A program made the position numbers and the translations under genes. The notes below the pieces were generated by a model. It was not told the origin of the DNA. It searched no databases and saw only the letters and a list, made by a program, of their open reading frames with translations. Shown here piece by piece: positions 11,028 through 19,400 of a stretch of DNA of 32,738 nt. The DNA is from an uncultured Lachnospiraceae bacterium (lineage in GTDB: Bacteria; Bacillota; Clostridia; Lachnospirales; Lachnospiraceae). The DNA is taken from assembly GCA_947589125.1 (NCBI GenBank), contig CANPZZ010000012.1:1-32738 (forward strand). The letters are read 5' to 3'. Numbering within the stretch: the stretch's first letter is position 1; every line of letters begins with the position of its first letter.

Positions 11028-11529
11028 TTTGCCTCACGTACTCACTTTCTGTTCTATTATACAGAAGCACCTGATCTTTGCCTGCGTAGACCATGCCGAG
11101 TTCCTCGGTGGCCACGCGGTAGATATGGTCCAGATCAACGCTTGTATTGATCCGGGTCTCCAAGGCATCATTCTCGCTCTTTAATGTCTCCAGCTGCTGC
11201 TCCAGGGCTTTGATGTTGTCCACGCGGGCGCTCATCTGAGACTGCAGATGCAGATAGTTCACGCAGAAGCACAATGTAACGCAGGAAGCGATGACCAGCA
11301 TCATCAGATAAGGCAGATCCAGCTGCAGCGCTTTCTCCTGGTTCCTTCTGACGGTATAATTAACGCGCTGCCGTTCTCTCCGTTCCGGCTCCCGTTCAAC
11401 TTTCCTGACCGGTTCCTCCACAGGCGCCAGCTTTCTCACGGTATTGCCGTGAATATACATCTCTTCTCTCGATGGGCGTACCGCATTCCTACGTGCCGCT
11501 CTCGCCTGTGATGTTCTTGTGGCTGCCAT
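11005..11529 (-). CDS. ftsL: FtsL-like septum formation protein
   Basis: Small bitopic protein with one TM (LPYLMMLVIASCVTLCFCVNYLHL) and coiled coil (ALEQQLETLKSENDALETRI), between rsmH and a PBP. AAAGGAG before the ATG at 11529; the track ORF opens at 11565. Confidence 0.8.
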   Translation of the reverse strand: MAATRTSQARAARRNAVRPSREEMYIHGNTVRKLAPVEEPVRKVEREPERRERQRVNYTVRRNQEKALQLDLPYLMMLVIASCVTLCFCVNYLHLQSQMSARVDNIKALEQQLETLKSENDALETRINTSVDLDHIYRVATEELGMVYAGKDQVLLYNRTESEYVRQNEDIPQY

Positions 11530-11551
11530 ATCGGGCTCCTTTCCGTTCTGC

Positions 11552-12487
11552 CTAAAACGCTTCAAAAGTTCTCAGCTTCGCGCTTCTGCATCGCTTATTT
11601 TCTTCTATCTCCTCCGCGGTCGGAACAACCGGCCTGCGGGTAATGATCTTTCCTTTGCTTTTCCTTCCGCACATACACACCGGGAAATCCGGCGGGCAGA
11701 TGCACGGATTCTCATTCTCCCGGAAACGGGTCTTCACGATCCGGTCTTCCAGGGAATGAAAGGTGATGATAGAGAGCCGTCCTCCTGGCTTAAGCCGACC
11801 GATCATCCTGTCAATGGACTCCTCCAGCACTTCCAGCTCCCGGTTCACCTCAATCCGCAGAGCCTGAAAGGTTCTCCTGGCCGGATGACCTCCCACCGCC
11901 CGCATCTTAAGCGGGATCGCTTCCTTGATGATCTCCGCCAGCTCTCCGGTGGTCGTGATCGGCGCTTCCTGACGGTGCCTTACGATCTGTCTGGCGATCT
12001 GCCTGGCGAACTTCTCTTCGCCGTAATCACGGATGATCCGGACAAGCTCCTCTTCTTCATAGCTTCCCACCACGTCCGCCGCCGTCAGTTCCTGTCTCCT
12101 GTCCATCCTCATGTCCAACGGCGCGTCCTCCCGATAGGAGAAGCCTCTCTCGGCCGTGTCGAACTGGAAGGAGGAAACTCCCAGATCCAGATAGATCCCG
12201 TCGACCTTCCCGATCCCAAGCTGGTCAAGCACCTCGTCCATCTGCTCGTAATTGCTTCGGACAACGGTTACCTGATCCTGATACGGGGCGAGCCGCTCCG
12301 TGGCGGCCGCGATGGCGTCCTCATCCTGGTCGATCCCGATCAGCCTTCCCGCCGGCCCCAGCCTGCCGCACAGCTCGTATGCGTGGCCGCCCCCGCCCAG
12401 CGTTCCGTCAACATAGATCCCGTCCGGTTTCACCTGAAGGCTGTCTATGGTCTCATGCAGAAGGACCGACTTATGTTCAAACATCAT
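11552..12487 (-). CDS. rsmH: 16S rRNA (cytosine1402-N4)-methyltransferase
   Basis: [35 protein letters not shown] and RIVKTRFRE...[10 protein letters not shown] motifs; ATGA overlap with mraZ. Confidence 0.97.
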   Translation of the reverse strand: MMFEHKSVLLHETIDSLQVKPDGIYVDGTLGGGGHAYELCGRLGPAGRLIGIDQDEDAIAAATERLAPYQDQVTVVRSNYEQMDEVLDQLGIGKVDGIYLDLGVSSFQFDTAERGFSYREDAPLDMRMDRRQELTAADVVGSYEEEELVRIIRDYGEEKFARQIARQIVRHRQEAPITTTGELAEIIKEAIPLKMRAVGGHPARRTFQALRIEVNRELEVLEESIDRMIGRLKPGGRLSIITFHSLEDRIVKTRFRENENPCICPPDFPVCMCGRKSKGKIITRRPVVPTAEEIEENKRCRSAKLRTFEAF

Positions 12488-12912
12488 ATGCTGAACCCTT
12501 CCAGACCTTCGGCAATATCTTCAATATCATCGTAATTATTCGCCTCGGCCCATCTGTCTCTGCTCCAGATCTCGACGCGGTTGCCGTTACCCACCAGCAC
12601 GGCGTCCTTCTCGATCTGGGCAAATGTCCGGAGGACCGCGGGAAGAAGGATTCTTCCCTGCCTGTCCACTTCACAGGATGTAGCTCCCGACAGGAAGAAG
12701 CGGGTCAGCTGCCTGGTATTGCGGTTATTCGTGGGAAGTTCGGCCAGTTTCTTCTCGAACTTGTCCCACTCGGAATTCTCATAGGCACAGAGGCAGTGGT
12801 CCAAGCCCTTCGTGACAATGAACTCGTCGCCCAATATCTCGCGGAACTTGGATGGGACGATGACTCTGCCTTTTGCGTCAACCGTATGGTTGTACTCACC
12901 GATGAATCCCAT
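12484..12912 (-). CDS. mraZ: Transcriptional regulator MraZ
   Basis: [25 protein letters not shown]...[14 protein letters not shown]: two AbrB-like MraZ repeats; first gene of the dcw cluster. Confidence 0.97.
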   Translation of the reverse strand: MGFIGEYNHTVDAKGRVIVPSKFREILGDEFIVTKGLDHCLCAYENSEWDKFEKKLAELPTNNRNTRQLTRFFLSGATSCEVDRQGRILLPAVLRTFAQIEKDAVLVGNGNRVEIWSRDRWAEANNYDDIEDIAEGLEGFSI

Positions 12913-12947
12913 GCCTGTCTCCTAACCGTTCCTTATGCGGTATTCGT

Positions 12948-12992
12948 ACCACTTCCTACCACAATCTCCTACAATCAACCACTTTTCCCCAC
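12948..12992 (-). promoter_or_regulatory. Putative MraZ operator: five GTGGN-like boxes at exact 10-bp intervals
   Basis: Minus-strand GTGGG-gaaaa-GTGGT-tgatt-GTAGG-agatt-GTGGT-aggaa-GTGGT. Plus-strand boxes at 12948, 12958, 12968, 12978 and 12988. Confidence 0.7.
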
Positions 12993-13004
12993 CTGGTATT
13001 AATT

Positions 13005-13033
13005 ATTCTAGTACAAGATTCAGAAAAACGCAA
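13005..13033 (-). promoter_or_regulatory. Putative sigma-A promoter for mraZ/dcw operon
   Basis: Minus strand TTGCGT (13033..13028), 17-bp spacer, TAGAAT (13010..13005), just upstream of the putative MraZ boxes. Confidence 0.6.
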
Positions 13034-13044
13034 GGAATTTTTTA

Positions 13045-13091
13045 AAAAAAATCAAAAAAAATGAAGCAATTGCGTGGTTTTCCGCAATTGC
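13045..13091 (-). terminator. Rho-independent terminator after lgt/Spo0E-like ORF
   Basis: Minus strand GCAATTGCG-(8 nt loop)-CGCAATTGC followed by TTCATTTTTTTTGATTTTTTTT. Confidence 0.85.
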
Positions 13092-13110
13092 CTCAAAATG
13101 TTGATTAACT

Positions 13111-13269
13111 CTAAAATTCAGCCACAATATATTGTTCGATCAGCTCATCCAAACGTACACTATCCTGATAGATCTCCTCGTACCGTCGTTTCTCATCGAT
13201 GCTTTGATTCAGTTTTTTTCGGGCTGACTCGATTTGCACGATCAGCTCATCCCTGGTAAGTTTCTCCAT
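13111..13269 (-). CDS. Spo0E-like sporulation regulatory (aspartyl-phosphatase family) small protein, 52 aa
   Basis: Translated by hand: MEKLTRDELIVQIESARKKLNQSIDEKRRYEEIYQDSVRLDELIEQYIVAEF*. Two-helix pattern with an SxxLD-x-LIxxY motif. AGGAGG lies 6 nt upstream of the ATG. Below the length cutoff of the ORF track. Confidence 0.75.
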   Translation of the reverse strand: MEKLTRDELIVQIESARKKLNQSIDEKRRYEEIYQDSVRLDELIEQYIVAEF

Positions 13270-14143
13270 TGTCATCCTCCTTCTGCATGCCTTTTTTCCT
13301 GTTACCTACCACCAGACCAACAGCCGCGACAAGTACCAGTACCATGGATAATACCTGCGACACCGGGACGCCTGTCGCAAAGAATTTTAACTGGTCCGTA
13401 CGCAGTCCTTCGATCCACGTCCTTCCCAGACCATAACCCAACAGATAAATACACAGCATCTGGCCGTCGAATCTCTTTCTTTTCCGATACCAGAGCATAA
13501 ACAGCAGAACTCCCAGATTCCACATGGACTCATAGAAGAACGTGGGATGAACCTGAATGTACTCTGCCCCGCCTTCCACGATCAGGTGGTCTAAAAGTTC
13601 CTGAGAGATCATACTCTCATTGACCAGCGCGCGGCGGATCCGCATGGCGAGAAAGCCGTCTGTATAGCCGCCGAACGCTTCACAGTTGAAGAAATTCCCC
13701 CATCTTCCGATGATCTGGCCCGTGATCAGGCCGAGGCAGGCCGTGTCGGCCATGGAAAGAAAGGAAAGCTTTCTGGTCTTCACGAACCAGACAAGTGTCA
13801 GGACGCCGCCGATGACGCCGCCGTAGATCGCCAGGCCGCCGGCGCGGATATTGAAGATCTGGATCAGATTGTCTTTATAATTGTCCCAGTCGAAGATCAC
13901 GTAGTAGGCTCTGGCGCCGATGATGGCGAAAATAATCGCGTAAATGGCAAAGTCCAGATAGATCTCCGGATCCTGCCCTCTCCGCTTCGCGTCGGACTGG
14001 GCGATCAGAATGCCGGCGATCATGCCGATTCCGATGATGATGCCGTAGAAGGCGATCCGGAAACCGAATACCGTTATGCTGTTTCTTAAGTGGTCGATGG
14101 CGATGCCGAGATGCGGGAAAAGGATATCTGCAGGCGCAGTCAT
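13247..14143 (-). CDS. lgt: Prolipoprotein diacylglyceryl transferase
   Basis: GGLAIYGGVIGGVL, GQIIGRWGNFFNCEAFGG, HPTFFYESMWNLGVL motifs. Confidence 0.96.
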   Translation of the reverse strand: MTAPADILFPHLGIAIDHLRNSITVFGFRIAFYGIIIGIGMIAGILIAQSDAKRRGQDPEIYLDFAIYAIIFAIIGARAYYVIFDWDNYKDNLIQIFNIRAGGLAIYGGVIGGVLTLVWFVKTRKLSFLSMADTACLGLITGQIIGRWGNFFNCEAFGGYTDGFLAMRIRRALVNESMISQELLDHLIVEGGAEYIQVHPTFFYESMWNLGVLLFMLWYRKRKRFDGQMLCIYLLGYGLGRTWIEGLRTDQLKFFATGVPVSQVLSMVLVLVAAVGLVVGNRKKGMQKEDDNGETYQG

Positions 14144-14255
14144 ATATGTATCTGCTCCCTTCTCATAGGATTTTCTTCATTTTACCGCCAAATATCCAAA
14201 AAAGCAATCTTATTCGACCGACAGTTTGCGGCAGGCTTCGACAGGGGGGATCTGA

Positions 14256-14577
14256 CGCGGGAGGGGTACGCGCAGAGGTCTCCGGTCACTGCAGGTTTAT
14301 TCGCGAGAGATACGCGCAGAGGTCTCCGGTCACTGCAGGTTCAGGTTTGCTCGCGGGAAAATCCTATGTTCGCAGCAATTTGCTAAAAGCATCACGAAAA
14401 ATGGACAACTCGCTTCGCTCAAACAAGTCCACTTTTCGTGATGTCTCCGCTTCGCTCCGGTCGGTGCTAAACGTGCGCCACTGGCGCACAGCACCGCAAA
14501 TCACTGCTCACTGAGGATTTTCAGCCGCTCGCAAAATTCACCTGCAGTGACCGGAAACCTCTGCGCTGGTTTTCGCA
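14256..14577. repeat. Large multi-stem palindromic intergenic element with duplicated left arm
   Basis: Exact 31-bp direct repeat (14267-14297 and 14311-14341). The second copy's 14314-14340 pairs with 14540-14566 (26/27 bp). Internal stems: 14357-14365/14514-14522 (9/9), 14390-14406/14427-14443 (16/17), 14462-14468/14490-14496 (7/7), 14473-14479/14483-14489 (7/7). Confidence 0.85.
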
Positions 14578-14725
14578 GAAGTGAAAATAAAGAATCGTCA
14601 GCTGTTGTTCACTGGCCTTCGGAATGGGGATGACTACGATTGCAAAAACTAATAATCAAATTCACTTTTCTGAGTTTCAGACGGGATTTTCTGGAGAAAT
14701 AAGACTTTCTTTTCAGTTGAGGGTG

Positions 14726-14734
14726 TGATATACT
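14726..14734 (+). promoter_or_regulatory. Candidate extended -10 promoter for ychF
   Basis: TGaTATACT about 57 bp upstream of the ychF start; no strong -35. Confidence 0.4.
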
Positions 14735-14791
14735 CCACATAGATAATGAAAAAGTATAAAACAATCATTTAATAGAAAGAGGTTATCATAT

Positions 14792-15889
14792 ATGAAATTA
14801 GGTATTGTGGGACTGCCGAATGTGGGCAAAAGCACGCTTTTTAATTCTCTGACGAAAGCGGGGGCGGAATCGGCGAATTATCCGTTCTGTACCATCGATC
14901 CCAATGTGGGCGTGGTGGCGGTTCCGGATGAAAGGCTGAAGCTGCTGGGCGATCTGTACCATTCTAGGAAGGTGACGCCGGCGGTTATCGAGTTTGTCGA
15001 TATCGCGGGGCTGGTGAAAGGCGCGTCGAAGGGCGAGGGGCTGGGGAATCAGTTCCTTTCACATATCCGCGAGGTGGACGCGATTGTTCATGTAGTACGG
15101 TGTTTTGAGGACAGCAATGTGATCCATGTGGACGGCAACGTCGATCCCATGAGGGATATCGAGACCATCGATCTGGAATTGATCTTTGCCGATCTGGAGG
15201 TTCTGGAGCGGCGGCTTTCCAAGACGGCCAAGAGCGCATTTAACGACAAGTCGCTGGTGAAGGAAGTGGAGCTTCTGAAAGCGCTGAAGGCGCATCTGGA
15301 GGATGGGAAGGCGGCGCGTACTTACGTCTGCGAGGATGAGGATCAGCTGGCGATCCTTGGCAGCCTTAACCTTCTTACCTATAAGCCGGTGATCTTTGCC
15401 GCCAATGTGGGGGAGGACGATCTGGCTGACGACGGCGCTTCGAATCCCCATGTTCAGAAGGTTCGCGAGTTTGCTGCCGAAACCGGGTCACAGGTGTTCG
15501 TGATCTGCGCGCAGATTGAGGAAGAGATTGCGGAGTTGGACGACGATGAGAAGGCCATGTTCCTGGAGGATCTGGGGCTTAAGGAATCCGGGCTTGAGAA
15601 GCTGATCGCCGCAAGTTATGATCTGCTGGGACTTCTGAGCTTTTTGACCTCCGGCGAGGATGAGACCCGCGCCTGGACCATTAAGAAAGGGACGAAGGCT
15701 CCTCAGGCCGCTGGTAAGATCCACTCTGATTTCGAGCGGGGCTTCATACGGGCTGAAGTCGTCAATTATAAAGATCTGCTGGACTGCGGAGCCTACGCCG
15801 CCGCCCGGGATAAGGGGCTGGTGCGGCTGGAAGGCAAGGACTATGTGGTGCAGGACGGGGATGTGATCCTATTCCGGTTCAATGTGTAA
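14792..15889 (+). CDS. ychF: Redox-regulated ATPase/GTP-binding protein YchF
   Basis: [42 protein letters not shown] and C-terminal TGS-like [18 protein letters not shown]...[15 protein letters not shown]. Confidence 0.98.
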   Translation: MKLGIVGLPNVGKSTLFNSLTKAGAESANYPFCTIDPNVGVVAVPDERLKLLGDLYHSRKVTPAVIEFVDIAGLVKGASKGEGLGNQFLSHIREVDAIVHVVRCFEDSNVIHVDGNVDPMRDIETIDLELIFADLEVLERRLSKTAKSAFNDKSLVKEVELLKALKAHLEDGKAARTYVCEDEDQLAILGSLNLLTYKPVIFAANVGEDDLADDGASNPHVQKVREFAAETGSQVFVICAQIEEEIAELDDDEKAMFLEDLGLKESGLEKLIAASYDLLGLLSFLTSGEDETRAWTIKKGTKAPQAAGKIHSDFERGFIRAEVVNYKDLLDCGAYAAARDKGLVRLEGKDYVVQDGDVILFRFNV

Positions 15890-15916
15890 CATTTTCAGAT
15901 TTCGAATATGATTTTT

Positions 15917-15963
15917 CAAAAACGGAGAGGGCATATCACAGCCATATGCTCTCTCCGTTTTTG
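15917..15963 (+). terminator. Rho-independent terminator after ychF
   Basis: aaaacggagagggcatat-cacagcc-atatgctctctccgttttt-gttt hairpin with T-tract. Confidence 0.8.
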
Positions 15964-16012
15964 TTTCCATGCGGGCGGGCGCCAGTGACGCCTTGCTTGT
16001 ATTTCATATCCA

Positions 16013-16408
16013 TCAGAATCTTCTTCCGCATTTCGGGCAGTATTCAAAATCCTCTGTCGTCTCGTAGCCGCAGTTTGCGCAGCGTTTCGCCGGATGCCAG
16101 GCGGCAGCTGCGTTGCCGGGCGATACCATTGTCAGCATATCCGGCGTAAGCGTCAGATCCTCGCCGCGGGCAAGGCGGCGGCCAGCCTCCTGCGGCAGTT
16201 CATAGACTGTGCCGCAGCAGCTGGTCTTGGCGTAGTAGCGCTTTCCCCACTTGAATACGGGGATAAAAAACAGCGACAGGTATGTGTATGTCATGCAGAC
16301 CTGATAACGGCCATAGCGGCCGCACCGGTCACAGATAAAGAGCGACGCGTTATAGGCCAGTTCCTTCATGCCCTGATTGATTCCCATAATGAAAAACATA
16401 TCGATCAA
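16013..16408 (-). CDS. Small zinc-ribbon domain protein
   Basis: C-terminal CANCGYETTEDFEYCPKCGRRF zinc ribbon plus N-terminal ICDRCGRYGRYQVC. Start codon uncertain. Confidence 0.7.
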   Translation of the reverse strand: MIDMFFIMGINQGMKELAYNASLFICDRCGRYGRYQVCMTYTYLSLFFIPVFKWGKRYYAKTSCCGTVYELPQEAGRRLARGEDLTLTPDMLTMVSPGNAAAAWHPAKRCANCGYETTEDFEYCPKCGRRF

Positions 16409-16427
16409 CCGCCTTTCTATGCCGGAT

Positions 16428-19400
16428 CTATACCGGTATAACCTTCATAAGCCGCAAGGAATAGATATATCTTTCCTTCACATTTTTCTTCGTCATCTGC
16501 TCAAGCGCCCGCTGATAGTAGTCCAATTGGACTTTATAGCGTTTTGCCAGGATCTCTTTCTGTCCTTCGGCAATCCGGTCTGTCTTGTAATCCAGAAGTA
16601 CCAGACCGTCGTCTTCCTCCATATATGCGTCGATGATACCCTGAATAAGCACCAGCTCGTCCGAACCGGCCAGTCCCATTTCCCTGGCAGGGATTCCCAG
16701 GATAAACTGCTGCTCGCGATGAAGACGTTCCGTCTCCTGTGCCCGACGCATGCGCTCTCCGATCGGCGACGACGCAAACCTCCATATCGGATAGGGACGT
16801 ATCAGACCGGCGGCTTCCTTTCCGATGCGGTGCAGCTCCGCCATTTCTTTGATCTGGTTCTCCACATCCGTACATGTCTCCGTCCTGCTGAAATCCAACA
16901 GTTCCAGCACTCGGTGATAGGCCGTCCCCCGGCGGGCTGCTTGTTCCATGGCGGTGCGGATGCTCGCCCCCGGGCCTGAAGGCGTATCTATCTCTTCTTT
17001 CCGCTGTTTTCCGGCGTCATCCGCGGCCAGATGCGCATTTCTCTTCTGAATGAATGATCCGGAGGCTTCTTCCTCCACACTGCCATGCCGCAGATTATCT
17101 TCCATCCGTACGCTTTCCCGCATATCAGGATCACTAAGATAATCCGCCTGCGCCGCCTGCATAAGTCCGTCGAAATCATCGATGTCCTGTCCCGGCTTCT
17201 TGAGTTCGGAAACGGTCATCTTTGTATGAAGGTTTGTATCCGCCTCATAAGGATACCTGTAACCAAAGCACTGAGCCAGTTGGGCATATACAGAAGCGTC
17301 TGTATATGCTTTCTCCTCGGAGTCGTCTGCTTCCGCCAGTTCTGCGTCCGCTCCTTCTGTCCTCTGCGATGGCTCCTTCCGCGTGTCTGTCTCTCCAGCC
17401 GGCCGCATGCGCTTATCCGCACCCGCCTCTCCAGCCGGCTGCACCCGCTTATCTGACTCCGCCTCTTCCGACGTCCGCTCCCACTCATCCGCCTCTTCCG
17501 CCAGCCGAAGCAGTTCCTCTTTTCCTGCCCTTTTTTCGATCTGGCGCGTTATCTCTTCGCCAACCAGCATTTTCACCGGGATCTGCCTGACATCCATACA
17601 TCCGCTCCGCGCAGGATGGGTCATTAATATCCAGTCCAGATAGGAACCGGCTGCAGACAAAACGGTGTAAGGAACAGCGGGAACGTGCCGCCGACTCTCT
17701 TTCCCCCATTCCATATTCTCCCATTTCTCCAGCTTCTTCGCCAGCGACCGGTCCGCACCGGTCAGGATCAGCTTCTCCTTCGCCCTGGTCATGGCCACAT
17801 AAAGGACGCGCAGTTCCTCTCCCAGATTGTCCAGATCCATTTTCCGTTTCAGAACATTCTTTTTGAGCGTCGGTCCTTTGACCCGCAGTTCAAGATCCAG
17901 ATAATCCGTGGCGATACCAAGATCAGAGTCAATGATCAGTCTTCCGCGCACGTCCTGCTTATTGAACTGTTTTCCGGTGCCTGCCAGAAATACGATAGGA
18001 AATTCAAGCCCCTTGCTCTTGTGGATGCTCATCACACGCACCATGTTCTCGTACTGCCCGGCGGACGCCTCTCCGAAGTCTGTCTCGTATTTCTTAAGCT
18101 GCGTGATGTAGCGGATGAACTGGAACAGGCCTTTATAGCTGGTCTTCTCGAACGCCGAGGCCTTCTCGACCAGCATATCCAGGTTGGCCCGGCGGGTCTG
18201 GCCCGCCGGCATCGCGGAGACATAATCGTAATATCCAGTCTGCTCGTACACCTGACAAACTAACTCATGGATCGGCAGATAGGTTGCCTGCAGGCGCAGC
18301 CTGTCAAGCAGGCCGGCAAATACGCTTAATTTGGAAACCACAGTACCCAAATGTCCTGCAAATTCTCCCGGCAGCTTCGCGGCCACACCACTCTCCGGCT
18401 CATCCTCTCGGCCCCGGCTTTCAGCCGCCTCAGTCAGATAACGGAACGCCCCGTAAATGCCCCGGTCCTGCCTGTGTTCCGCTACTTTCTTATACGCAGC
18501 CATCATCCAGGCCATTTCCTCATCGCTTAAGCCCGCCATCGGCGAACGCAGTGCCGCCGCCAGAGGGATATCCTGGATCGGATTATCGATCACGGCCAGC
18601 ATCGCCAGCACGGTTTCCACCTCGATCGTATCAAAATATCCGGTTCCCGTCTCCGCATAGGCGGGGATCCCTTCCCTGGTCAGCACCTGCAAAATGGTCT
18701 CGCTCCATCCGGCCATGCTGCGCAGAAGGATCACCATATCGCCGTATCCAGCGGGCCGGTAGAACCCTTTTTCCTTATCCCAGACCTGGAGGCCGGTCTG
18801 CGGATCCGTAAGCTCCCGCATCCGGCGCGCGATCATTTTCGTTTCCAGTTCACGGGCAGTATAATCCGCCGCTTCCTCCTGCGACAGACGCGACACCGCC
18901 CCTTCTCCCTGTATAACGGCATCTTCCAGAGCGCCCATGGACTCCTTCCCGGTATCCAGAAGGAGCAGTTCCGTCGGCGTTCCGCAGCGCTCGCCCTCGG
19001 CGAACACGGCTCCCGGATGAAGAGCCGCCTCCTCGGTGTAATCCACATTGCCCAGATTCTTCGTCATGATCTGATAGAAAATCCGGTTGACGCTGTCCAG
19101 CACTGACTCCCTGCTGCGGAAATTCTGATGAAGTTCGATCTTGCGGTCAGGACCCTTTTCCTCCGAGTAGGTTTCATATTTTTCCATAAACAGTTCCGGC
19201 CGGGCCAGGCGGAATTTGTAAATACTCTGCTTGACGTCGCCTACCATGAACACGTTCGGGCGTCCGAACCGCCCGCCGGACAGCGCCTGGATCAGCGCCT
19301 CCTGCACATAATTGCTGTCCTGATATTCGTCCACCAATATCTCCTCGTACTGGCGGCTCAGCCGGTCGGCGGTTTCCGTATAATGCAGCGTAAATACCAC

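Noticed and set aside
11519-12535. 338-aa plus-strand ORF
   Set aside because: Antisense to rsmH.
14146-14514. 122-aa plus-strand ORF in the lgt-ychF gap
   Set aside because: Overlaps the palindromic element; its peptide repeat simply follows the 44-bp DNA repeat, with no recognisable domain.
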